Program-made: the position numbers and the translations under genes
Assembly (NCBI GenBank): GCA_022702545.1
Contig: JAHRBC010000004.1
Span: forward strand, 2,666,001-2,730,000
Length of the DNA stretch: 64,000 nucleotides
DNA from: Phycomyces nitens
Taxonomy: Eukaryota; Mucoromycota; Mucoromycetes; Mucorales; Phycomycetaceae
Direction: 5' to 3'
Shown: one piece after another, positions 36,701 through 49,155 of the stretch
Position numbering within the stretch: position 1 is the first letter of the stretch
Layout: each line of letters starts with the position of its first letter
Notes under the pieces: generated by a model
The model's database searches: none
Told to the model about the DNA's origin: nothing
Seen by the model: only the letters and a program-made list of their open reading frames with translations

Positions 36701-37695
36701 ATTATCAAAAACATCAGAAAGAAGGGCAAGAGATATGCCGACAGTAACATTGTCAATACATACAAGTTTAGCAATAGCTCTGTCATGGTCTGGGTTTATT
36801 TCTGGTGAGGGGTATTTTTGTTTTGTTTATCTTGAAGGGAAGCAGTGACCAAGGCTTGAGATGGTAATCTACAAAACATAGTTAGAAACATCTCTCCAAG
36901 TTTTCAAAATTTTGGTAACCAGCAGGCCAAATTGAGTCCAAGAAGTAATCCCACAAAGAAAGTGAAACAACCAGATATTAGAAGCAATTGATTATTTCTG
37001 TATTAAACATATACCGAACTACATTTTCACAAAGTTTGGCCTTATTCTAATGATATTTTATTATTAAGGTCATTAAAAATAAAAGAAAAAAGAACTGAAA
37101 ACTTCAAATCTCGTCCCATGGCCCGTTATATTTAAGTGTATGTTGGATTTGTAAATATTTTTATGGCTCAGTGCTGGAATTTTGATGTTCTTTGACAGTT
37201 GGTAATATCCTATAACATTTCTTGTGCTTTTCCCATTTGGGATACTCGTATTTTGCTGGCAGGTATACCGGTCAAAGCGATTTGAAATTCCCGCTGGAAG
37301 GTTTTCTTTCCTAGCCAGTCTTTTATTCTTGGCGCTCTGGCTATAAAAACCTCCAACGCTATAGAGAGATGGAAGGCTATACTAACTTAAGGGTTTTTCT
37401 TTATTCTCTTTCTCTTTCTCTTTTCTTATCAATTGTTTTTATTTTGTTTCTTTCACACAAGTCCATTCTAGTAGAAATATAGAAGCCACACGCTTTGTGG
37501 AACGGCTGATCAGTAACATATTAAAAAAATACACACACACATATATATATATATAAATGTATAAACTAGTAAGAAAAATGTGATGAATTAATTAAGGTCA
37601 AAGTCAACGGCTTTGCATGTAAGAGTATTACGCTCACTTGTTCGATATATCAAAGTGAATGAGGGTATCGGACATTCAAAATCGCTATTAAAAAA
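33702..37695. other. AT-rich gene desert, part 1
   Basis: About 4 kb without a supported gene. ORFs are short and of low coding quality. Two stretches look like coding relics: 34432-34623 (+), with a Cys-rich 63-codon frame, and about 36658-36840 (-), reading through NPDHDRAIAKLVCIDNVTVG and ISLALLSDVFDNTLMV. Neither was matched to a family. TA repeat at about 34144-34170. Confidence 0.45.
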
Positions 37696-38145
37696 TGGGA
37701 TATCCTGTCTGATAAAATATTAAGGTTTCGGACGGAATTACGATGAAATACTTGACTTCCCTGCTATTTTGGCGGCAAGGTCAAATAAATCATAGTGTAC
37801 TATTACTATTTGTTTTTGACCATTTGGCCAGTACGACTAATGATATACTGAAACAAAGCGAAAAAGGGGTAATAAAAAAATAAAACTTGCTTGTATTTTC
37901 TCTTCATTTATTAATATATATAGGTATAATGAACCCCTTTTTTTGTTTTTTTTTACCTATTTTTTTTTTACCCCTTTTTCGCTTTGTTTCAGTATATCAT
38001 TAGTCGTACTGGCCAAATGGTCAAAAACAAATAGTAATAGTACACTATGATTTATTTGACCTTGCCGCCAAAATAGCAGGGAAGTCAAGTATTTCATCGT
38101 AATTCCGTCCGAAACCTTAATATTTTATCAGATGAAACATCCCAC
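37696..38145. repeat. Perfect foldback: 160 bp inverted repeat with 99 bp loop
   Basis: 37711-37870 and 37970-38130 are reverse complements that I read as identical over about 160 nt (GATAAAATATTAAGG ... GCGAAAAAGGGGT). Similarity weakens but continues to about 37696 and 38145. The loop (37871-37969) is AT-rich with a T-rich run. It would fold into a long hairpin if transcribed. Confidence 0.92.
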
Positions 38146-38154
38146 CTTTTTATT

Positions 38155-38330
38155 TATTTATTTACCCCTTTTTTATGAATATACTTCAGTATCTGATTGG
38201 TCATATTATCCAATCGATCAAGAACAAATACTAATAGTACACCACGATTTATTTGATCCTACCGCTAAAACAGCAAAAAGGTCAATAAGTTCAATGTAAT
38301 TCCGTCTCAATTATTAATATTTTACAGGTA
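38155..38330. repeat. Diverged third copy of the foldback arm
   Basis: In the same orientation as the right arm (37966-38145) and alignable along its length: TTACCCCTTTTTT, CAATCGATCAAGAACAAATA against CAAATGGTCAAAAACAAATA, TAATAGTACACCACGATTTA against TAATAGTACACTATGATTTA, GTAATTCCGTC, AATATTTTA. Clearly older than the perfect pair. Confidence 0.85.
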
Positions 38331-41300
38331 TAATTGAACTCATTATATTAATAGTTAGAGTGTGCCGATCACTATATAAATGAGAATAATCATCGTATTT
38401 TGTGTATTATGTTTCTCTCTTTATGAAAAAACAGGAATATTGACTCATTACTCCAGATGACATGATCCCATCGCAGACTGGCTTTATTGGAGTAATTACC
38501 AAATGCTAATTGCTTTTTCCCATGTACTTTGAAGGACTGTAACTTTTATACACCTTGACAAAAATTCATGGTGAATTTACAAATAGTTTTTTGAATTGTA
38601 GACTTGGGAATTGAATAACCTATTGTGTCGGACAAAAAGGATGGGAGATCTCCAAGTGTTGCTGAACGATTACGCTTCAGTTTGTTGACTAAATTACATT
38701 ACTCCCGCTCGTTTATAAGCTTGATAGTCTCTTTGCGTTTCTTAGGAGATGCGCTTCTAGCATCTCTCCATCTTTTGATTCAATAGATATGCTAATATTT
38801 TTAGAAATAACCCAAAATGCTCTATTCATGAGTTCCAGCGATAAAAAAAATATAGTCCAAAAACTCCTTTCGTTTATCAGTGATTCTGCTGTCGTTCTGT
38901 TGAAACACAATGTGATTCGGATGAGAAAAGCATTGTAAAATAATAAAAATAAAATGTGACATTGACTCTTTATTTTTTTTAGAGCTTTAATCACCATAGT
39001 TAGTGGTATAAACTTGTATTTAATGACAAAAGGTTAAAGTCAACCAAAAATATTATATATATATATATTGATATTGAGATATATATGGCCTATTAGTTTA
39101 TCCATTTGAATATGTCAATGTAATTTATTTTATTAGCAGCGATAATGATCAGAAAGTGAGATTACTTTTAAGAATTAATTAAAAAGTAGCAAAACCTGGA
39201 GTGGTTTTTACCACCTGCCTGAACATAAATAAGTACTATTTTCTCTTTTCTATATAAATTAACGATGATAATGATAAAGAAAGGGATAAATCGATAGATC
39301 GGTAGGATCCAACTAATTTCTTTAAAGGAATAATAATACTAGATATAATATTGTTTATAGGTCTTGGTGAGATTAGCCTTGATTTTCAAGGAGGTTCAAA
39401 GAGATCTAAAGAATCCCCCCCCCCCCCCTTTTTTTTTTTTTTTTACTTTAAATGATCATCACAGTAATCACGGACTTAAAACCTCCTTGAAAATTTTCGC
39501 TAATTGTCCAGTGTTTACTAGTGGAGCCGTTGCTTTTGTGATCTATATCAGACTAGTTATTTTAATCAACTACAGCTTCATTCTGCACATGCTTTAAAGA
39601 TATTGAGATAATATGGCTCTAATTCCAGAGTAAAATATTCATTTACCTAATGCACTTGGCTAGAATATCTCAAGACTAGAATTGCTTATACTTGAAATTT
39701 AATTTTGGCAAAGCCAGTGAAAGGATTGAAAGAATGTTCATTATCATGTGTAAAGATACTATGAAATAAAGAAAGGCCCGAGATTGGACATTTATCACAA
39801 AATATCTAGATAATTGGCATTTCCAAATATTTCAGTACACATTTTTGACAATTTTTGTATTTCACTCCCAATATGCTGGATCAATACCAAGTGTCTGGTG
39901 CTTTTATTCAACTGATATCCCAGGACTTTATTTCGATCAAACAGAATGAAAACACCTTGGTGATATAAACCCCCATGTTAGAGGGTAGTTTTCATTAAGA
40001 ATATTGTGTTGATAACTTGTATATAATACGGTGTCTCTAACATACTAAAGTTATAATAAAAATGAATAAAGTAAAATAATAGTAATAATATGGGGCCTGA
40101 ATAATACTTTATATTTTCCATAACACTAATCTAAAGTCTACTACTAATTTACCCTTTTTGTTCTACATTCAATTATTCTGAATTTATCAGACATTTTTTG
40201 TTAGAGTAAGCTAAATTATAAAGTATAAGAACATAAAAAGGAGTAAAGGGAGAAATGGTGGACGAGGCTAATAGAGATCACTTTTTAATAACCAAGTGGT
40301 TAATAGGATTTATAGTATGATAAGCTCTATTAGTTTTATATTATAGTTAATTTGTCAATCGGGTGAGTCAGAATAGCATACTAAGTTCTCTGGTAGAAAC
40401 AACTTGATCCTAACTTGGAATCTATAAACAGTAGATATTTAAGGTATAGTTTGCCAGCAGGAGAGAATTGCATGAATACTATTATCATTATTATTGGCTT
40501 TTGTCTACACTAACATGATACCAGAGCCAACATAAAGCCTTTTACTCATTTGTTACAGCTGGGAAAAACTCATTTTTATTTCTCTTTGGTGTATACACAT
40601 TTAGATTTACTTTTTGAAAGAGAATTATCTCGGCGTTGTTCCCAAACCATTAGTAAGCTTGATTATACCAGAAATATTGGGCTGAATTGGTAAACTTTAA
40701 CCTTTTCATAAAAGATTTATACACAAACCCACCAGACCATTCAATACACATTTACTAGCTTTCATAAATAGTATCATTAATTATTATACTCTTTAACTAG
40801 AACTTCTTGAAGCCAACCCAAGGTCATATTACACAACTATCACAGTTTCAACGTGCTTGGAATTGTCTGTGTCCCTCTCTCCTCCAAAACTCGTCCTTTA
40901 CTCTTGTAATTTATCTCCATCTTAAAGATCCTTTAATGAAATGATGAGAAATAGTTGTATTGACTATTGTTGTGCCTTTTGCTTTCTACAATTTTTTTAG
41001 ATGAAAACAATCAAGTGATTTTTTATAGAGAGCATTAGCTCTGCTACATGGTTTGAAATTGTTAACTCAATTGAAATGGTTATACGCAGTATTACCATTT
41101 GGTACAACGATTGTCAGGATTACCAAATCCAATATTTCATTTTACTCACAATATATATTTTAGTCGACTTTTAACTTTCCTCTTTTCTTCACCCTTCTTA
41201 ACTTTCATACGTATTCTCATCAAATCTTTCATAACCAACGATCTCTATTTCGGTAGGAAATCCATAGCATTTTATCTTTATATTTATCTAACTGTTTCTT

Positions 41301-43055
41301 CAGTTGGTTTTTATTTTTATAATAAACAAAGAGTTACGTATCACAATTAAAGAAGCTCGAGTAAATATTCACAATACTCTAAATAATATCTCTGCTACAA
41401 TCCAAAAAAAAAACAATCAACAGGGAAAATGATTCGATAAATCATCCAAGCAAGAAGCTCATTTGGATACAACCCAAAGTAAAGCCAATGATATAGTAAG
41501 AACAATAACTCTCTAAAATACTTTTTTTTTCTAAAGTAATAAGCCTCAAAAGTAAATAGCTGTAATGGTACAAGCATATATAAATGAGATATGGACCCAC
41601 CACAAAAAGAAAAATAGCTGGAATACAATCGTCAACTGGTTTAATATTATGACACTTGAGATGATTTACGATCATATATATATTAATTAAATAACCATTG
41701 CTATTGGTGGTTTCTTTCTTGAGCAAGCCCATGATAGCTACTATTAACTTTATTCGTAGGTGGATAAATACTTTTATAAATTATGTATGCGGCTGTAGAA
41801 AACGAACCCCTTAAAGATTCCTTTCTTTCCATGAGGGCTACTATATATAAATGTATATATAGTGTTTGAGGATTAAGGGAATGCCTCAAGTAGATAATGC
41901 TAGACAGGTCCTGTAAATATCCAGCTTTAAGCATTACATCAAAATCATGACTTTTTAAATGATGGGTATTCCTGTTAAAAAGCACTAAAATAAATTATTA
42001 GATTTTCAACAACAACAACCAGACATAAATCTTGTATTTTGATCATTTTTGCGATTTATTTATTTGTTTTTTATAAGAAAAAAAGGTACTCTTGTTTAGG
42101 CTTAAAAGTACATTGACATGATCATTTTGTAAGGTAGATATTATGAATTGTCTTGACCTGATTAATCGATTCGTTTTTTTTTTGCCTTTTGCGAATGTTC
42201 ACTTTATTGCAAGCCAAACTCAAGGTAAAATTGCATATTTTTTTTATAATATTTGGACAATTTTCCTTTGATATTAAAAATTCTTCATTCCATATTACAT
42301 AAAGACGGTAAAAGAACTTACTGCAGGGTACTTTATTACTGGGTTAAGTAAAGTAGGGTGTTCAGTAAGAGCAATCATATTGTAATTAATTATATCAAGT
42401 AAAGTGATTTTCATAGCATCTCTTCTTCTTCTATAGAACAATTGTACTATACATGGATTTCAAGAAGAGATGGGCAGGTCTATGGGCAAGACTAGAGGCC
42501 AGTTTTTACATCCAGGTTGTAGAAAAGCACTCGACTAGATTGAGATTTATGTTTATTGACTGTATATTATGTATCATTACTTGGAATATATTGTAAAGTG
42601 GGGTTTTGATTGCCATAAAAACTAGACCATAAAGAAAAACCCGCGCATTTTCTTTGACTGGTACAAGTTTAATGTTTGGTGCTTTCTTTATTATAGACCT
42701 TTGCAAAACTATATATTTAGCAACCTTTTAATAAATATGCTTAAAAAAAAGGTTTGACATGAAATTAACAAGAGGTCTTGAACAAACGTTGACATAGTCT
42801 TCCACATCGTTTTGGAAAACGATTGCTACGCAGAATAAGAGATCACCAAGAATGACACCGATGCCTCCTATATTTGTGACGCAGCGTAGCATTTTGCAAG
42901 ATACCCCTTCCAGATAACAACTATACCTTTTTATATCCTGAAAATATGAGCTCTAGAATGCACCTCTATAACTTTTGTTCACGCCAAATGCCTTTAACGC
43001 TCAAAGATACCTTTTCTCTATTCTCCTTCTCTCTCACATTTTATATACACAAAGA
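38331..43055. other. AT-rich gene desert, part 2
   Basis: 4.7 kb without a supported gene. It includes a C14-T16 homopolymer junction (39415-39444) inside a short inverted repeat (39371-39401 against 39475-39505), and many minor ORFs with AT-driven composition. No tRNA or rRNA gene is seen. Confidence 0.5.
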
Positions 43056-43841
43056 ATGGGATGGGCAAAAGAACTCAAGAGCATAATTGCACGAAGATGG
43101 AAAAAGACCTGCTTTCCAACATCTACTTCTGTGACCAAGCAGACCTTCAATATGGCCACTACTTTAAACTGTCTTCCGGACGAAATTGTATTGCATATAT
43201 TTGAATGTCTTGATTTCCACACCTTGTATGGTCTTGTTCAGGTCTCGCGTCGATTTAGACGGCTTGCATTTTATGCACTTGAGCACTATGCCTTGCCTCA
43301 CATCCAGCTGGTCACCCTTATAGATCAAGAAGGTCATGGTCAATGGAAAGCATTTCACAAATTCAGTGGTCTCGATCCCCATACATTCAGAGCTACCTTT
43401 ACGACGTCTTCCATGACCCCTGCCCGGCGGTACAAGAGCAGCTCCACTATCGCAGCCCCTGTGGTTCGGACTTTGTCTCTCTTGGACTTGAGACCAAAGA
43501 CAAGCGATTCTTTGACCTATTGCGTTGACAAGAAGCAGCGTCGAATGAGTATCCGAACATGTGGGGTTCATGAAATGACTGTCAAATCGTGGTTAGGATT
43601 CAAGCAAAAGACATTGGTGGCCTCTCCTTGGAAACTATTCTATTCCGTTGCCACTTCCCCTACATTTCGGCTCTCGCTTATTCTCCAGCAATCAAAGAAG
43701 CAGCCACAAAAGTCCTTTTCTACAAATAACGAGCGCTACATCACTCCTATGGGCATGACTATCCAGCTGGCTACCCTCACGCGCGCTGTTCAACTCAAGA
43801 CTACCACAACCCAAATAAGAGTGTGCCAAGACCTTTTCTAA
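43056..43841 (+). CDS. F-box domain protein (single exon)
   Basis: 261 aa. An F-box lies at residues 39-76 (CLPDEIVLHIFECLDFHTLY, then GLVQVSRRFRRLAF), the Skp1-binding motif of SCF ubiquitin-ligase receptors. The C-terminal 180 residues show no leucine-rich or WD repeats; they are basic and Ser/Thr-rich (MTVKSWLGFKQKTLVASPWK), so the substrate-binding mode is unknown. The ATG at 43056 was preferred over an in-frame non-ATG extension. A second Met at residue 33, just before the F-box, is a possible alternative start. No intron was needed. Confidence 0.82.
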   Translation: MGWAKELKSIIARRWKKTCFPTSTSVTKQTFNMATTLNCLPDEIVLHIFECLDFHTLYGLVQVSRRFRRLAFYALEHYALPHIQLVTLIDQEGHGQWKAFHKFSGLDPHTFRATFTTSSMTPARRYKSSSTIAAPVVRTLSLLDLRPKTSDSLTYCVDKKQRRMSIRTCGVHEMTVKSWLGFKQKTLVASPWKLFYSVATSPTFRLSLILQQSKKQPQKSFSTNNERYITPMGMTIQLATLTRAVQLKTTTTQIRVCQDLF

Positions 43842-44113
43842 ACTATACAGTCTTTTATCTATTGATTAACTTGAAGATGATGACCGTGTACAGCCATTAC
43901 CGATATTCTTTAATGGCTTGACCTTAACAATCAAACCTATATTTAGCCATCTTTCTCTCTGGATATTTACACACACACATACAAATGCCATACACTCTTT
44001 TTTTTTGTTAAAAATAAAATAAAATAGGCTAAACCATATCGAGAGACTTGTAAAGAAACATATACCATAAGCCTGGCATTAAAAGTAGGACTTTCTGTTC
44101 TCTTTATCTCATC

Positions 44114-46069
44114 ATGCCAACATCACATCAAGTCAATGTCGATGATCTTGAAGATCAACATGTGCATAATGGAAAAAGCCATGAGCAGATTATTGATGGA
44201 CTATTGACAAGAGTTGGCTATGGCCGATTCCAAAAAAAACTGTTGGTAACACTCCGTGCTTGAATGATTGATAACACTTGAATATCTAGTAGGTACTCAA
44301 GAAGCTAATTGTTATTTTGATTTCCACAGATACTTTGTGGGCTTGGGTGGCTGGCAGATAATGTAAGTTTCTGTGCTTTTGGCTTTGCTTGTATCCGTAA
44401 CTGATAAAGCTTATATTTTGATAGATGTGGTTGCAGGTAAGATATCAATGATGTGTTATATAAAAAAAGAAACAATGGATATGATAAGATACTGATTGTG
44501 TGGAAATCTTCAGGCAGTAGCAATCATACTTCCACGAGTCCAAGGTAACGAGATGGGTTAAAGAGGTTGGTATAATACTGAATCCAATGCACATGTGTAA
44601 AGAACACTTTGATGTTTCTGATAGATGGATTGGAATACTATCGAGTTCGCTCTTTACTGGAATGATGGGAGGGGCGTTCTTTTGGGGATCTTATTCGGAC
44701 TCATGCGGTAGAAGGACGCCATACACCATGACACTCGCAATCACTTCTTTCTTTGGAATCCTTTCAAGTGTATCCTTTAGCTTCTGGAGCCTATGCCTCA
44801 TGCTTTTCTTTGTTGGGTTTGGCGTGGGTGGAAATATGCCAACTGATGGTAAGTCTTTCTTTTGTTTGCAAACAACGCACGTACTTGGATTTTGATTATA
44901 AATCAACCCAGGTACACTCTATCTAGAGTTCTTGCCAAAGGAACAACATTATCTCTTGACATTCATGTCCGTGTTCTTCTCGTTTGGAGCCGTTATCGCC
45001 TCGATTATTGGATACCAGATCCTACCTGGCACCAGCTGCCCTGAGCCAACACCTGATATACCGCTTCCTGACTGTGACCTCGCTCATCAAAATTATGGAT
45101 GGCGTCTCGTGTTGGCAACCATAGGCGTGCTTACCTTGATAATGTCATTTATCCGTACATTTTGGCTAAAGATGCCAGAGACACCAAAGTTTCTGATGAG
45201 CCAATACAGGACAAAGGAGACGATCATTGTACTGGAAAATATTGCTAGAATCAATGGAGAAGACGTACGTATCACTGCAAGGGACCTTCCAACTCGGCCT
45301 ATTTCTCATACTCAGTCAATCCCAGAAGAAGAACAAGGGTTCTTGGAAAGAGAGGACGACAATGGGATCTCCACTGAAGAAAACCTATTCACGAATTCTG
45401 AATCGCTGGACAGTTGGCGACAATTGTTTGTTCCCAAATGGCGAAGGACGACTCTATTGGTATTCGGCATCTGGACTTTGACAGCCATGGCCTACACGAT
45501 GTTCAATGTATTTCTTCCAAAGTACCTCGAGACCCTTGGGTTCGATGACAAGCCAGCCTCTCGTAAGGATGTCTACTGGGACTATATGGTTTACTCTATT
45601 GCTGGTGTTCCAGGCTCATGTGTAAGTGAGATTGCTTTTTATTGTGCAATTGATTTTAATCTGTTTGTAAATTCATTCTTAGGTGGCTTCATATTTGATC
45701 GAGACTCGACTTGGTCGAAAGGGAACAATGTCTCTCTCTGCATTTGGGTCAGCGTTTGCACTCTTTTTGTTTTCAATCATTGACTCGCACTTGACAATGG
45801 TCCTGTCTTCTTCGGTGTTCTCTTTTCTGGCAACACTCCTGTACGCTGTTACTTATGGCTACACTCCCGAAGTATTTGACACTAGTGTGCGAGGAACAGC
45901 GGTTGGAACGGCTTCTGGACTAGGCAAAATTGCAGGGATCCTCAGCCCTCTTCTCTCTGGCTGGCTGTACACTTTCTGGGTTACATTACCACTACACGCC
46001 AGTGTGCTTGGGTTTGTACTGGTTGGGCTCTGCGTCGTCTTTCTTCCATTTGAAACCAGGGCAGTTTAA
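44114..46069 (+). CDS. Major facilitator superfamily transporter (SVOP/sugar-porter-like), 7 exons
   Basis: Model join(44114..44245,44330..44362,44425..44436,44514..44544,44603..44848,44912..45621,45683..46069), 516 aa, with about 12 membrane helices. The N-terminal segment ILCGLGWLADNMWLQAVAII then LPRVQEHF, and the loop GSYSDSCGRRTPYTM, match SV2/SVOP-type MFS proteins. A long hydrophilic central loop with an acidic patch separates the two six-helix halves, and FGVGGNMPTDGTLYLEFLP carries the helix 4 signature. It is most likely a plasma-membrane transporter of an organic ion or sugar; the substrate cannot be inferred. Exon 3 is a 12-nt microexon coding MWLQ, bounded by a TAG acceptor and GTAAG donor, and exons 2 and 4 are only 33 and 31 nt. 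Confidence 0.92.
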
Positions 46070-46134
46070 TATTAGACCCTTTCTACAATCGATTTATTTT
46101 ATTGGATATAGCTTCTCACTCTTACTTCTTTACT

Positions 46135-46626
46135 CTATTTTACTCGCTTGCTTGCTTTCTGTAATCCCCATTGTCTAAAACGTTTTGCTACCATGGGAGT
46201 AATGGCTGCAGTGAGAGATAGGCGAACGGGCAACAGGATTGTCTTGTGTATTCCATAGGCAATCACAAATAATGATGCAAACGAAGGCTCTTTTTCTATC
46301 TGTGTAGATGAGGTGTGTGGCAATCCTATCCACCCCTTTACTTTCTGAAGCACCCAGTCCTCGGCCTGTTTTGCTTGCTCGGCTCCCTTGACATTGATTA
46401 TGGCCATCGTGAGGCTGAGGTCAATTACACTGAGTGCAAGATAGACACTCACGCCCACTTTGCCATACTTTTTCATAAACTGTTTTATTTTTCCCTGAGG
46501 GGGAGATGTGGTGATGAAGCGTGTTGATTGCGCAAAAGTCAAGCGAGATTGTGGTTGTCGGCAAGGCATTGTCAGAGGAAGTATCCCAAACGAACGGAAA
46601 GGTTGTTTACGAGGTATTGTGAACAT
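46135..46626 (-). CDS. DUF1279 / FAM210-like mitochondrial inner-membrane protein
   Basis: Single exon, 163 aa. The N-terminus is basic and hydroxylated (MFTIPRKQPFRSFGILP, RFITTSPPQG), a likely mitochondrial presequence. The DUF1279 domain follows: KKYGKVGVSVYLALSVIDLS, a helix, a variable loop, then SLFVIAYGIHKTILLPVRLS and ITPMVAKRFRQWG. Yeast Nat2 and human FAM210A/B share this domain, so a role in mitochondrial membrane organisation or translation is likely from the family. Convergent with the MFS gene; the stop codons are only 65 bp apart, so the 3' UTRs probably overlap. Confidence 0.88.
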   Translation of the reverse strand: MFTIPRKQPFRSFGILPLTMPCRQPQSRLTFAQSTRFITTSPPQGKIKQFMKKYGKVGVSVYLALSVIDLSLTMAIINVKGAEQAKQAEDWVLQKVKGWIGLPHTSSTQIEKEPSFASLFVIAYGIHKTILLPVRLSLTAAITPMVAKRFRQWGLQKASKRVK

Positions 46627-48548
46627 ATTGACGATTAGAATGTATTAGACACATACATATACATATACATATATATATATATATTGTCGTTAAGCAAATA
46701 TTAAAAAGAGCCAAACGCGTTCAAACTATTTTGTGGTGATGAAATCATCTGCTTCTTTTTTAAAAAACAATTGTTTCTCCGATATGCAATTGAGTCTTAA
46801 ATTAGTATTACCGACAGGTGGAAAAGAAAAAGGATCAATTTTGGTTTTTGCATAATCTGTGTTTAAAAACGAGACAACCGAGCCCTTTACTAAAATGACA
46901 AAGAATGAGGGGGTCAGGATATTTTTGACGCCAAATATTTTGACATGCAAAAAAAAAGAAAAAGAAAAAAGAAAAGAAATGTACATAGTCACCAGATAGT
47001 GTGCCTTGCATGCTATTGTATACATTTATTCAAAATAGGCGTCTTTGGGAACTAATTAGCATTATCATTATCATTATACACCAAGTACAATTGCCTTTTA
47101 TTAACAGCTTGGACTCATCTAGAGTTCTGAATTAATTCAAAAAGGTTTCAGGCTATTGATAAAGGCTGTAAAAAGAGTATTTTGGCTGGTAGAGGTAATT
47201 CTTGCTTTAAACAAATCGTCTATTCGGCTTTCCTCCTTACAACCCGCTTATTCCCACCGTTTGACATCCTAAACCTTATGTGTGGTTGAACAAAATAAAG
47301 GCTGTATATCAAGGGTGCCAATAGAATCCATGAAACAAGCTTCAAAAAATAGATAAGGATTTAATTGGCATATTGTGTTCAATAGATAAGGATAATCAAC
47401 CACAAGAGTAATTAAAAATATACTGTGTTTGCTACATGTGTATTCTCAGCATATTACACACGTTTACAAAGCATATGATACAACGATTTTAAATCTTGTT
47501 ATTATTTTCACATATTAACCATATACTGAATTTTGCAGGTGAATTTATGTTTGGTAATATCTACATGACCCAAAAAGTTCAAAGCCACAAAGACCTACCA
47601 AAGAAGCGGTTACTGGCTTGCCATTACAAAAGATGTATTCGTATCAAAGCAAAAGGCTTGACAAGCACTGCTGTGTATTGGTATTGAAGCAAGGTTTTCG
47701 AATGACTGCTGTCAGGTCTGTTTCTTGCAGGATCTAACCACAGACAGTAAATGATGTCTTGGGTGATTGGCTTGTTGCCACCCGAGCATTCGCATGATAC
47801 AATGTATGTTTTCACCTATTGTTTTGATTGGAAGAATCCAAAAGGCAATCAGAGTCTCTTTGGAAATTGTTGTACCTTTTTTTTTATAAAAATAAAATGG
47901 CTTTATGGGTCCAAGCAATCCATTTCACAACCAGTCTGCCCTTTTTGTTTCTAATACATATGTTGGCTTCCAACTTGTGATTATTTATTAGCTTGTAAGA
48001 TATAACCGTCATTGTCGTATGTTGATGGTCAGATCAAGACCCAAGTCTACAACCATTAAAATGGCTTATAGGACAGACAGCCAAGGATGAATTATGGATA
48101 CGAGAGACGTTTATTCATAATTGGACGAGTGGATGGTACGACAATGCCGGGGTAGTTTTTCCAACTCTTATTAATTGTTGAACGAGATGTAGATAAGGTA
48201 TATTTTGTGTAATAGGAAATAGATATAATTGGCAAGGTGATACTATATAATAATATATGCTTCTACAGAGGTCCAAAAACTATGACTGTCCCACATGTGC
48301 ACCATTATTATGTGCCACCCAGATCTTGGGATCCAATGACGTTATACGGTTTCTTTAGGGCCTGATAAATGAAAAAAAAGAAAATATTTAGCATGTTTTG
48401 TGGCATACTATAAGAGTAGATTAAAGGTGATATCATCAAGAGCACAATAGAAAAAAAGATAGTCAGGGCAGAGGCTTGGATCCCTTGCCGGTCAGTACGA
48501 TTGTTGATTGTGGTGATTGGAAACAAGACCAACCATTGTCAATTACCT
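46627..48548. other. Gene-poor AT-rich region
   Basis: 1.9 kb upstream of the DUF1279 gene. A TACATA/TATA repeat (46652-46684) lies close to its start. The rest is AT-rich with no supported gene. 48308-48532 (-) contains a 74-codon ORF with two hydrophobic stretches but no start or family evidence. Confidence 0.45.
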
Positions 48549-48887
48549 TTACGGACCAGAGGGATCTAGCAAGTATTTAGATTTATATTGGGATTAATGG
48601 CAATAAAATAAAATACAATAAAAATCATACCACCCATCACACATACTTTCTCTCTTCGTTCTCTTCAGTGTCCTAAAGAGGTTATCGGGAAAGACCGGAA
48701 GCATCTGTTGGCATATAATGGAATTTTCCTGGGCTTCCCGCATCCTCAATACCCTTCTAATACCTACAAGGAGCTGCCTGTAGAGAACACCGAATGCACT
48801 GCACCAAGGCACAAACGATCTTTTGGTTAATCTGGCTTTATAAACCAATTTGATCAAATCCACCAACGAGATGCTTTGATTGTGCAT
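48549..48887 (-). CDS. Doubtful small hypothetical protein
   Basis: Possible model complement(join(48549..48565,48647..48887)), 85 aa. The first exon reads MHNQSISLVDLIKLVYKARL, then PWCSAFGVLYRQLLVGIRRV and LPVFPDNLFRTLKRTKRE, a helical, basic composition that looks coding. A GTATGT donor and GCTAG acceptor give a short tail ending NPSGP. The frame could also be spliced differently into downstream ORFs to 48308. Unrecognised; it could be a gene relic. Confidence 0.3.
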
Positions 48888-49155
48888 GATTCTATTAGTT
48901 TGTTATCTTGGCTTATCAGCGGATAACATATTCAATCTGATTGGCGGATTCAAAGTTATCTACTACAACATCCTTTTATAGTACTGATGAAGATAAGAAT
49001 AGTCTACTCTCATTGGCTGGAATTGGAATAAAAGACGGTCTCTTGACATCCTAATTTGCTCTTTCTGCACTTTTTAAACGCCGAATTGTCTATATCAGAA
49101 CCCAGTTTTCTCTTCATTTTCCTCTTTCTTTCTCTTCATCTCTTTAATTTCCAAA

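Noticed and set aside
42975..43055. 27-codon N-terminal extension of the F-box protein
   Set aside because: It begins at a TTG, not ATG; the first ATG in frame is 43056.
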